Origin: Alcaligenaceae bacterium
GTDB lineage: Bacteria > Pseudomonadota > Gammaproteobacteria > Burkholderiales > Burkholderiaceae_B
Direction of reading: 5' to 3'
Assembly (NCBI GenBank): GCA_012727555.1
Contig: JAAYGT010000152.1
Coordinates: forward strand, 1 to 34,920
Length of the DNA stretch: 34,920 bases
Part shown: positions 15,868 through 23,097 of the stretch, one piece after another
How the letters are laid out: every line of letters begins with the position of its first letter
How positions within the stretch are numbered: position 1 is the stretch's first letter
Notes under the pieces: generated by a model
Seen by the model: the letters and a program-made list of their open reading frames with translations, nothing else
What the model was told of the DNA's origin: nothing
Databases searched by the model: none
Program-made: the position numbers and the translations under genes

Positions 15868-15984
15868 GCGTCTATTGTAGGCAGCTGCCATCGTCTGTGC
15901 CTTGCCTCAGGCACGCTGCGTACAGACGCGCCGGGTCATGTATCATGCGCACTGATCCTGATTTTTTTGCGTGCAGGGCTCAAC

Positions 15985-17472
15985 GTGAACAACACCATGA
16001 AAACGCACCCCTATTCGTTGACAGAGCTCGGCCTGCAGACCGCGCCCGATATTTTCGATGCCGTTCCCGCATCACTCTGGCTTGAAGATTACAGCGCCTT
16101 GCGGCGGCTCTTCGAGCGCTGGCGCGCCCAAGGTGTCACCGATCTGCGCCAGTTCCTGCGTGAAGACCCCTCGCGGGTGCAGGAATGCTCCGCCTGCATC
16201 CGTCTGTTGCGTGTCAATCCGCGCACATTGTCGTTGTTTGCCGCCCGTTCGTTCGAGGAATTGTCGTCCCGCCTCAACGAGGTGCTGCGCGACGACACGC
16301 TTGAGCCGTATATCGGCGAACTGGAGCAGTTGTGGGCTGGTGGTGGCGCCTTTGAAAGCCAGACGGTCAATTACACGCTCGATGGCCGCCGCCTCGACAT
16401 CCTGCTCAAGGGTCGGGTGCTGGCGGGTTACGAAGCCACCTGGGAACGCGTTCTGGTGGTCATCGAAGACATTACCGAACTTGAACAGGCCAGGCGGCGC
16501 CTGAGTGCCAGCGAGCAGTATGCGCGTGGCGTATTCGAGCAGGCACCCGTCTCCCTTTGGGTTCAAGACTTCAGCGCGGTGCGCCGTCTGCTCGATGAAC
16601 TGCGCCGGCAGGGCATCACCGATTTCCGTACGTTCACCGATGTTCATCCTGAGTTTGTGGAGCGCTGTTTTGCCGAGATCCGTGTCATGGATGTCAACCG
16701 CTACACGCTTTACATGTTCGATGCACCGTCCAAGCCCGAACTTCTGGGGCGGTTGTCCGAGGTCTTCCGGGGCCAGGTGCAGCGTCATTTCCGCGAGCAA
16801 CTGATCGACCTCTGGGACGGTCGCCTGTTCCAGACGCGCGAAGTCGTCAACCACACGCTCAACGGCAACGAGCTATTCGCCCACATGCAGTTTTCAGTGT
16901 TGCCCGGCTATGATCACGACTGGGGCATGGTGCTGGTCGCACTCACCGACATCACCGCGCGCAAGAAGGCGGAAGCCTATCTTGAATACCTGGGCAAGCA
17001 CGATGTCCTGACCAAACTCAAGAATCGTTCGTTCTACATCGAAGAGGTCAGTCGCCTTGAGCGCAAGGGGCCTTTCCCGGTCACCGTCATTGCCATCGAT
17101 CTGAATAATCTGAAAGACTGCAACGATTCACACGGTCATGCAGCCGGCGATGCCTTGCTGCGTCGTACCGGCGAAGTGCTGACCAAGGCCGTCGAGGCCC
17201 CTTTCCATGCAGCTCGCATCGGCGGCGATGAGTTCGTCATTTTGTTGCCGGGTGTCGATGCTTCAGGGGGTCAATCGCTGGTCGAAGATATCCAGAAGCT
17301 GGTTGAACTGAACAATCAGTTCTATACCGGCCCGGCCTTGAGCCTTTCTGTTGGTCTGGCCACGTGTACCGAACCGCGCGCCCTCACCGACGCCGTACGT
17401 GATGCCGATCTGGCCATGTACGAAGACAAGCGCCGTTATCACCACGAAAGAAAGCTGCGCCAGGGCAACTGA
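15985..17472 (+). CDS. Diguanylate cyclase with duplicated PAS-like sensor module
   Basis: This protein makes the second messenger c-di-GMP from two GTP. From GTG 15985 (AGGG six bases upstream) it has 495 residues; ATG 15997 is an alternative. Two homologous PAS-like modules come first, near residues 20-165 and 178-325. They share the pattern xSLWxxDxSAxRRLxxxxRxQG, and equivalent Trp codons sit exactly 480 bases apart. The GGDEF domain follows with an intact catalytic RIGGDEFVIL (GGDEF at 413-417). The usual RxxD inhibitory site five residues ahead of it is absent (EAPFHAA there), so product feedback by that site is not expected. No signal peptide or membrane segment is seen, so it should be cytosolic. 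The sensed ligand is unknown. Confidence 0.92.
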   Translation: MNNTMKTHPYSLTELGLQTAPDIFDAVPASLWLEDYSALRRLFERWRAQGVTDLRQFLREDPSRVQECSACIRLLRVNPRTLSLFAARSFEELSSRLNEVLRDDTLEPYIGELEQLWAGGGAFESQTVNYTLDGRRLDILLKGRVLAGYEATWERVLVVIEDITELEQARRRLSASEQYARGVFEQAPVSLWVQDFSAVRRLLDELRRQGITDFRTFTDVHPEFVERCFAEIRVMDVNRYTLYMFDAPSKPELLGRLSEVFRGQVQRHFREQLIDLWDGRLFQTREVVNHTLNGNELFAHMQFSVLPGYDHDWGMVLVALTDITARKKAEAYLEYLGKHDVLTKLKNRSFYIEEVSRLERKGPFPVTVIAIDLNNLKDCNDSHGHAAGDALLRRTGEVLTKAVEAPFHAARIGGDEFVILLPGVDASGGQSLVEDIQKLVELNNQFYTGPALSLSVGLATCTEPRALTDAVRDADLAMYEDKRRYHHERKLRQGN

Positions 17473-17501
17473 TTCCAGGGTTTCAACAGGTTGTACGTAT
17501 C

Positions 17502-18887
17502 ATGAGTTCTCCAGAGACCGGCAGTTGGGCCGAACTGCTGCGTGGCCGCAATGGTTTGCGGTCACTGGCCCTTGCCGGTGGTGTGGCCTTGCATGCCACC
17601 AACATCTTTATTGTCACCACCATTTTGCCCACCGTGGTGCGCGATATCGGTGGCCTTGAGTACTATGCCTGGAACACCACCCTTTTTGTGGTGGCGTCCA
17701 TTCTCGGGTCGGCCGTGTCGTCGGCGGTGATCGATCGTCTTGGGCTCAGGACCACGTTTCTGCTGGCCATGGCCGTGTTTGCATGGGGCACGGTGATGTG
17801 TGCCCTGGCAGGCGTCATGCCGGTCTTGCTGGCGGGGCGAACCGTGCAGGGTTTCGGGGGTGGCATGTTGCTCAGCATGAGCTATTCCTCGGTGCGGGCT
17901 GTGTTTGCACCCGCCCTGTGGTCGCGGGCCATGGTGCTCATCTCCAGCATGTGGGGGGTATCCACATTGTCCGGGCCTGCAGTGGGGGGTATTTTTGCCG
18001 AACTGGGCCAGTGGCGCCTTGCGTTCTGGTCGGTGCTGCCTGCCGTGGCCGGGTTGGCGCTGATCGTGTTTACCCAGGTAGCCCCGGGGCGTCTGGCCTC
18101 GGCGGCAAAACACCGTGTACCCCTGGGGCGTATCGGCACCTTGGCGTTGTCCGTGCTGGTGGTGTCGGTTGCCAGTCTGTCGCCCTGGGTCTGGGTGCAA
18201 TTGGCCGGGGTGATTGCCGGCGGCCTGCTTGCGGTGCTCATGGCGCGGTTCGACAGCGCCTCTTCTGCACCGCTGTTTCCAACCGGTTCATATTCATTGC
18301 GTCAACCCTTGGGTCGTCTTTATGCCGCCATTTGTCTGTTGAGCCTGGGTGTTACCTCCGAAGTGTATGTCCCTTATTTTCTGCAGACCTTGCATGGGTT
18401 GTTGCCCTTGATGGCAGGCTATTGGGCCGCCCTGATGTCGGCCGGCTGGACGCTTGGGGCTTTTGTCAGTTCAGGCCGTTCACCGGCCATGGTTGAACGG
18501 CTTTTGCGTATTGGCCCCCTGGTTTCTGCCTTTGCCCTGGCGGCACTGGCCGTGTTGATACCGGGTTTTGTGCCGGGTCTTGGAGCGAACTGGATCGTGC
18601 CGGCACTGGTTGGCGTGGGTTTCGGCATTGGCTTATGCTGGCCCAACCTGCTGACCCGGGTGTTCACCAGCGCGCCGAAGGGCCAGGAAAACACGGCGTC
18701 TGCGGCGATCACGACCGTGCAACTGTATGCCATGGCCATGGGTGCCGCCATGGCCGGTTTGCTTACCAACGCGGCGGGCATGGCAAACCCCGGTGGGCCC
18801 GAGGGCGCACGGCAGGCCGCCTGGGTACTTTTTCTGGTCTTTGCCCTGGCACCTGGCCTGGCCGTGCTGACCAACAAAAAATCGTAA
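17502..18887 (+). CDS. MFS transporter, DHA2-like drug/solute exporter
   Basis: This is a proton-driven major facilitator of the inner membrane. The 461-residue protein has about 12-14 hydrophobic segments. Family features are ATNIFIVTTILPTVVRDIGG in the first helix and loop (motif D-like), the inter-helix motif DRLGLRTTFL (motif A), and GRTVQGFGGG (motif B). These fit the DHA2/EmrB-like group. It starts 29 bases after the cyclase stop and precedes a LysR gene on the same strand. The LysR gene may regulate it, though such regulators usually sit divergently. Substrate unknown. Confidence 0.88.
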   Translation: MSSPETGSWAELLRGRNGLRSLALAGGVALHATNIFIVTTILPTVVRDIGGLEYYAWNTTLFVVASILGSAVSSAVIDRLGLRTTFLLAMAVFAWGTVMCALAGVMPVLLAGRTVQGFGGGMLLSMSYSSVRAVFAPALWSRAMVLISSMWGVSTLSGPAVGGIFAELGQWRLAFWSVLPAVAGLALIVFTQVAPGRLASAAKHRVPLGRIGTLALSVLVVSVASLSPWVWVQLAGVIAGGLLAVLMARFDSASSAPLFPTGSYSLRQPLGRLYAAICLLSLGVTSEVYVPYFLQTLHGLLPLMAGYWAALMSAGWTLGAFVSSGRSPAMVERLLRIGPLVSAFALAALAVLIPGFVPGLGANWIVPALVGVGFGIGLCWPNLLTRVFTSAPKGQENTASAAITTVQLYAMAMGAAMAGLLTNAAGMANPGGPEGARQAAWVLFLVFALAPGLAVLTNKKS

Positions 18888-18895
18888 CGGTTCCT

Positions 18896-18923
18896 TTGAT
18901 ACCCGCCTGCATCACGCTAAAAT
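18896..18923 (+). promoter_or_regulatory. Possible sigma-70 promoter of the LysR gene
   Basis: TTGATA at 18896-18901 and TAAAAT at 18918-18923 are spaced by 16 bases, a fair match to sigma-70 boxes. They lie directly after the MFS stop and about 50 bases before the LysR start. A GGTATACC palindrome just downstream (near 18941) could be an operator. Seen by eye only. Confidence 0.35.
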
Positions 18924-18974
18924 GCGTCGCAGGATATTCTGGTATACCTGCACAACAAAGGAAGGTGCTGTTTC

Positions 18975-19922
18975 ATGGAAATACGTCAGCTCGAAGCGTT
19001 TGCAGCCGTCTATGCGGCCGGTAGTGTCACGGCGGGGGCACGCATGCTCGATCGTTCGCAACCCATGGTCAGCCGCCAGATTCAGGATCTTGAACACGAA
19101 CTTGGGTTCACCCTGTTCACGCGTACGCGCCCCCAGGTCACACTCACTGAACAAGGGCGTCAGCTCTATGAAGAGGTTCGCCATGTGTTGGCTGGTCTGC
19201 AGCAACTTGAAACCCGTTCACGTGAAATCGCCCAAGGGGAAGTGCGCCCATTGCGTCTGGCCACGACCTACGCGCTGGGGGCCTGCGTAGCGCCTCAGGC
19301 CATCGGAAGCGCCGAGCGGTCCGAGCCTTTTTTTGAACGGAAAATGCACCTCGATTCCATGCCTCCGCACCGGGTGGTACGTGCAGTCGAAGAAGGTGAT
19401 GCCGACCTTGGCCTGGTCAGTCTGCCTGTTGACCTCGGCCGTTGCCAGGTTGAAAAATCGGGGCAGGCCCCGTGTGTGCTCGCCCTGCCTGCGGCACACC
19501 CTCTTGCCGCTCATGCCCAGGTCAGTCTGGGGCAATTGGGCGATACGACCGTTATCACGCTGTCAAACCGTTCGCGTTTGCGTTATCGCCTGTCAACCGC
19601 CCTGCTGGGTACGGGGCCCGAGGCCCATACCCGTCGGCAGGTTGAAACCACATCCAGTACCAACGCTGTCATGCTGGTCAATGCCGGTGTGGGGGTCGCG
19701 CTGGTTGACCCCTTCACGGCCCACGCGCTGCCACTGCCCGGCGTTGTTTACAAGCCGGTCGATGTCTACGTGCCGTATCTGTTCGGCCTGCTGGTGCATC
19801 GCGAGCGCGAACCGGCCCCCGATGTGGCCCGCGTGCTGAACGGGCTGTGGGCGTATATCATGGAAACGATACCTGATGTCACGGAAAACGGCCCGGATGG
19901 TTTGTCACGGACACGTGCCTGA
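18975..19922 (+). CDS. LysR-type transcriptional regulator
   Basis: The 315-residue protein has the N-terminal winged helix-turn-helix of LysR regulators (MEIRQLEAFAAVYAAGSVTA, then LDRSQPMVSRQIQDLEHELG). A periplasmic-binding-like effector domain fills residues ~90-290. AAGGAAGG sits about eight bases before ATG 18975. The effector domain resembles those of regulators for amino or organic acids, but the ligand cannot be named. Its stop codon directly abuts the stop of the convergent Bug receptor gene (TGATCA shared junction). The receptor and the upstream MFS gene are both plausible targets. Confidence 0.92.
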   Translation: MEIRQLEAFAAVYAAGSVTAGARMLDRSQPMVSRQIQDLEHELGFTLFTRTRPQVTLTEQGRQLYEEVRHVLAGLQQLETRSREIAQGEVRPLRLATTYALGACVAPQAIGSAERSEPFFERKMHLDSMPPHRVVRAVEEGDADLGLVSLPVDLGRCQVEKSGQAPCVLALPAAHPLAAHAQVSLGQLGDTTVITLSNRSRLRYRLSTALLGTGPEAHTRRQVETTSSTNAVMLVNAGVGVALVDPFTAHALPLPGVVYKPVDVYVPYLFGLLVHREREPAPDVARVLNGLWAYIMETIPDVTENGPDGLSRTRA

Positions 19923-20900
19923 TCAGTGAATCGGAATATCGGTGGTAATGACAATACGCCGCCATTTTTCCAGCTCGCGCGCCATGCGGGTGTCCATGTC
20001 GTTGGGGCTGCCTCCCAGGCCCACGGCGCCCAGGGCATCAAGACGCGCCTGAACCCGCGGGTCATCGAGCATGGCATTGATCGCTGCGTTCAATGCGCGT
20101 ACAACGGGCCCGGGCGTGCCCTGTGGAGCCGACAGCGCAAACCATACGCCTGAAACCAGGCTCGGGTAGCCCTGTTCCGCCATGGTGGGAACGTCGGGCA
20201 GGGCAGCCAGGCGCTGCCGCGCCATGACCCCCAGTGCCTTGATCTGCCCTTCTGCCACAGGTTTGATCACCCGCGTTGACAACTGGAACATGGACTGGAT
20301 CTGCCCTGAAACCAGATTGCTCATGGCCATTTCAGGTGAACTGTAGCTGACATGAACCATATTGGTGTCGGTGGCCAGCATGTACATCTGGCCGGCCAGA
20401 TGGGTGGCTTTGCCGTTGCCGTTTGAACCGAAATTGACAGCGCCCGGATGGGTGTGAACATACCGGGTGAATTCCGTCAGTGTATTCACAGGCAGCTTGC
20501 GATTAACGACCAGCACATTGGGGACCTCGGCGATCAGGCCGATGGCATCGAGGTTTTCTTCGGGATCAAAGGGCAGGGCACTGAACAGCGAGGGACTGAC
20601 CACCAGCGATCCTGCCCAGGAAAAAAGCAGGGTGTAGCCGTCAGGTTCGGCCTTGACCACGCGTTCGGTCCCCACGATACCGTGCGGGTCGGGCATATGG
20701 ACCAGTTCGAACGGGGTATTCAGGCGTGCCGACAGCTCTTCGGCCACAAGACGGGCCAGGGTGTCGCTGACGGCCGTTTTGCTGGCCGGAACGATCATTT
20801 TCACGGTGTCGCGAGGCCAGACGTTCTGTGCACAGGCCAGGGCGGGCGCCATCAACAGAGCGACAAAAAGACGGCCAATGAATTGACGTACCGTTTTCAT
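19923..20900 (-). CDS. Bug/TctC-family tripartite tricarboxylate transporter receptor (divergent)
   Basis: This is a periplasmic substrate-binding protein of the Bug family, with a signal peptide of about 25 residues ending ALACA. The 325-residue length fits. Family marks are MIVPAS, ADGYTLLFSW-like PDGYTLLF, FGSNGNGKATHLAG, MVHVSYSSPEMAMSNLVSGQI and LAALPDVPTMAEQGYP. It departs from the norm in the first ligand loop: the usual PAGGGSD is PASKTAVSD, and the usual NKPGAGG is HMPDPHG. It may therefore bind an unusual ligand or none. No TctA/TctB transporter genes are present, as is common for orphan Bug proteins. It converges with the LysR gene with no gap. Confidence 0.88.
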   Translation of the reverse strand: MKTVRQFIGRLFVALLMAPALACAQNVWPRDTVKMIVPASKTAVSDTLARLVAEELSARLNTPFELVHMPDPHGIVGTERVVKAEPDGYTLLFSWAGSLVVSPSLFSALPFDPEENLDAIGLIAEVPNVLVVNRKLPVNTLTEFTRYVHTHPGAVNFGSNGNGKATHLAGQMYMLATDTNMVHVSYSSPEMAMSNLVSGQIQSMFQLSTRVIKPVAEGQIKALGVMARQRLAALPDVPTMAEQGYPSLVSGVWFALSAPQGTPGPVVRALNAAINAMLDDPRVQARLDALGAVGLGGSPNDMDTRMARELEKWRRIVITTDIPIH

Positions 20901-21033
20901 GGAAAAAGTTCGTGCCCCGTATGGATGGCGAGGGGCTATGGGTGTAAAAATGCTAATGGTACCTTAATGCGCCGGGGTCTGATTCTCCGCGCAGATCGGG
21001 TGTGTTCACTTTTCAGGCCAGGAGCGTTCGATA

Positions 21034-21633
21034 ATGCCCCCACGCTGTCTGTTGCGTCCCGGATTCCTCGGGACAATGTACCGTTTGTTTGTGGCCGTGC
21101 TGTGCAGCGCGTGCGGCGTTGCCATTGCGCACAGTGCTGCGCTTGCACTCGATCAACTGCTACCGGGTGCCATTGTTCTGGTGCGCCATGCGCTTGCTCC
21201 CGGGGTCGGTGATCCTCCGGGTTTCACCTTGAATGACTGCGCCTCGCAGCGTAATCTTGATACGCGCGGGCGCGAACAGGCGGTGGCATTGGGGCAGGCT
21301 TTCCGTCAGGCGGCTGTGCCTGTACAACGCGTGGAAACGTCGCAGTGGTGCCGCGCGCGTGATACGGCAACGCTGGCTTTTCCGGGTTTGGTCCACGACA
21401 ACCCGGATTTCAACAGTTTTTTTGCCGGGCGCGGTAGCGAGCCGCACTCTACGCAGCGCGCCCGTGACCGGCTGCTGGCCTGGAGGGGGCCCGGCGTGCT
21501 GGTGGTGATCACGCACCAGGTGAACATAACGGCACTGACCACCATTTTCCCGGCGTCCGGCGAGGCCATTGTGGTGCTGCCTGACCAAGGCCGGCTGGCT
21601 GTGCTCGGCCGCCTTGATCTGCCTGAACCGTAA
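21034..21633 (+). CDS. Secreted histidine phosphatase superfamily protein
   Basis: This 199-residue protein has a hydrophobic N-terminal segment (about residues 15-35) consistent with a signal peptide or anchor, so it likely acts in the periplasm. The phosphatase core carries the nucleophilic histidine in LVRHALAPG (RHG is the common form), arginine in RNLDTRGREQA, a second cluster SQWCRARDTA and the second histidine in VVITHQVNITAL. AGGAG at 21020-21024 supports ATG 21034; ATG 21076 would start right at the hydrophobic segment. It is divergent from the Bug receptor gene. Substrate unknown; phosphoprotein, phytate-like and sugar phosphates are all possible for the family. Confidence 0.8.
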   Translation: MPPRCLLRPGFLGTMYRLFVAVLCSACGVAIAHSAALALDQLLPGAIVLVRHALAPGVGDPPGFTLNDCASQRNLDTRGREQAVALGQAFRQAAVPVQRVETSQWCRARDTATLAFPGLVHDNPDFNSFFAGRGSEPHSTQRARDRLLAWRGPGVLVVITHQVNITALTTIFPASGEAIVVLPDQGRLAVLGRLDLPEP

Positions 21634-21638
21634 GGGTT

Positions 21639-22553
21639 TCAGGCCCGTTTACCCAGGTAGGTGGGGGCGATGTCTTCGAGCCGGGTGGGCTGGCGTGGCG
21701 TGCCGGGAGGGCACACATTGGCCACCTGAAGCGACTGATAATTATCGCGTGTGAAGGGTTTGCCAGGCGCATATTCCAGTAGTCGGGCCTGAAGCCGGGC
21801 AGCCCAGTCGGGCAACCCGATCACTGTGCGTGGGTGGCCTGCGGTACGGGCCGTGTAGTCCACGATTTCGCGCAGCGAATAGTCGGCAGGGCCACACAGA
21901 TCGATGTGTTGGTCGTAGGTGGCAGGGTCGTTCAGTGCATCGGCCATGACCCTGGCCACATCGGTGACACAGACGGGTGCAAAACGGGCATCGGGGCAGG
22001 CCAGAGGAAAAAATCCCGGCATCAGGCGCGCCAGTTGGGCAAAACGGTTCAGGAAGGAATCACCCGGCCCGAAAATGACGGATGGCCGAAAACTGGTGAC
22101 CTGAATGCCGTGTTCCCGGCCATAGGCGTGTACCCGGTTTTCGGCGCGCCCCTTGCTGCGTTGGTAGTAACTGGTGCCTTTGTGTTCATCGGCTCCCAGA
22201 GCGCTCATGTGCAGGTAGCGGCCAATACCCGCCTGCCGTGCAGCATCGAGGGCCTGCATGACCAGATCGACATGCACCTGTTCGAACGTACGGCCGTTGT
22301 GGGTGGGCTCGTTCAGTATGCCGATCAGGTTGACCAGCGCGCAATAGCCCTTGAACAGTTCGCTGAAATGGTCAGGCTTGAACGGCAGCCATTGCACGCC
22401 GGCCTGAATGGGGTGCTGCCCCTGCGGGGTACGGGACACAATCGCGACACGGCAGCCACGGTCGAGCAGGGCGGTAACCAGATGGCCGCCCACAAACCCC
22501 GAGCCGCCCAGAATGACTACAGCCGGGGGCGTTTCGTGCAATTTTGTATCCAT
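21639..22553 (-). CDS. NAD(P)-binding epimerase-like protein, complex I NDUFA9 type
   Basis: The 304-residue protein is an extended/atypical short-chain dehydrogenase. It has the N-terminal nucleotide-binding motif GGSGFVGGHLV, the second-strand region VAIVSRT, NLIGILNE, and the active-site-like YYQRSKGRAE (YxxxK). The LNEPTHNG and FRPSVIFGPGD stretches match the bacterial NDUFA9/quinone-related group. ATG 22553 is preceded by GGAG at a good distance; an in-frame start 57 bases further out has none. It probably binds NADPH; the reaction is unknown, and many relatives may be non-catalytic or act in quinone metabolism. It ends five bases from the convergent phosphatase. Confidence 0.87.
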   Translation of the reverse strand: MDTKLHETPPAVVILGGSGFVGGHLVTALLDRGCRVAIVSRTPQGQHPIQAGVQWLPFKPDHFSELFKGYCALVNLIGILNEPTHNGRTFEQVHVDLVMQALDAARQAGIGRYLHMSALGADEHKGTSYYQRSKGRAENRVHAYGREHGIQVTSFRPSVIFGPGDSFLNRFAQLARLMPGFFPLACPDARFAPVCVTDVARVMADALNDPATYDQHIDLCGPADYSLREIVDYTARTAGHPRTVIGLPDWAARLQARLLEYAPGKPFTRDNYQSLQVANVCPPGTPRQPTRLEDIAPTYLGKRA

Positions 22554-22649
22554 GACGTTCTCCGTGGGGCGAAAAAAGCGCATTCGCGCTAATCTTACGG
22601 GTTTGTTCAATTTGACCGCGAAAACGGTTCAAGCACCAAGACTGCCAGT

Positions 22650-23057
22650 ATGACTGAAAATCAACTTAAAACCCTGGATCTAGAGAATCCCTTCCTTGAA
22701 TCCCTGGGCATTCGCCTGGTCAGGTGGGAAGACGGCTACGCCGAAATGCACCTGACGGTTGTTCCCGGGCTGACCAACCGCACCGGACGCATCCACGGCG
22801 GTGTAATTTGCACACTGCTGGATTCCGTATGTGGTTATTGTGGCCAGTATTCGGAACCCGGACAACCCAAAGTAAAGGCAGTGACCCTGTCGCTGACCAC
22901 CAATTTCATTGGTAATGCCGACGATGGTCTGATCATTGCCAAGGGGTACATGGTGCGTCGCGGGCGCTCGGTCTATTTTTCGCGTTCCGAAGTGTGGATG
23001 AACAACGAGGAGTTGCTGGCAACGGCCGTGGGTACGTTCAAGTACGTGAAGCGCTGA
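22650..23057 (+). CDS. PaaI-family hotdog-fold thioesterase
   Basis: The 135-residue protein is a single hotdog domain that likely hydrolyses acyl-CoA thioesters, often aryl- or hydroxyphenylacetyl-CoA in the PaaI group. GRIHGGVICTLLDSVCGY contains the family HGG and the downstream acidic residue used in catalysis. VTLSLTTNFIGNAD forms the central strand, and YFSRSEVWMNNEELLATAVG the last strands. It is divergent from the epimerase-like gene with a 96-base gap and convergent with the GGDEF-EAL gene. No CoA-ring degradation genes are nearby, so its substrate is open. Confidence 0.85.
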   Translation: MTENQLKTLDLENPFLESLGIRLVRWEDGYAEMHLTVVPGLTNRTGRIHGGVICTLLDSVCGYCGQYSEPGQPKVKAVTLSLTTNFIGNADDGLIIAKGYMVRRGRSVYFSRSEVWMNNEELLATAVGTFKYVKR

Positions 23058-23097
23058 CCCCGAACACGACCCTTGCAACGGACAGCGGCCTGTTGCG

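Noticed and set aside
20448-21212. 254-residue plus-strand frame opposite the Bug receptor
   Set aside because: It is antisense to a gene with a signal peptide and Bug motifs, and spans into the phosphatase gene; no domain seen.
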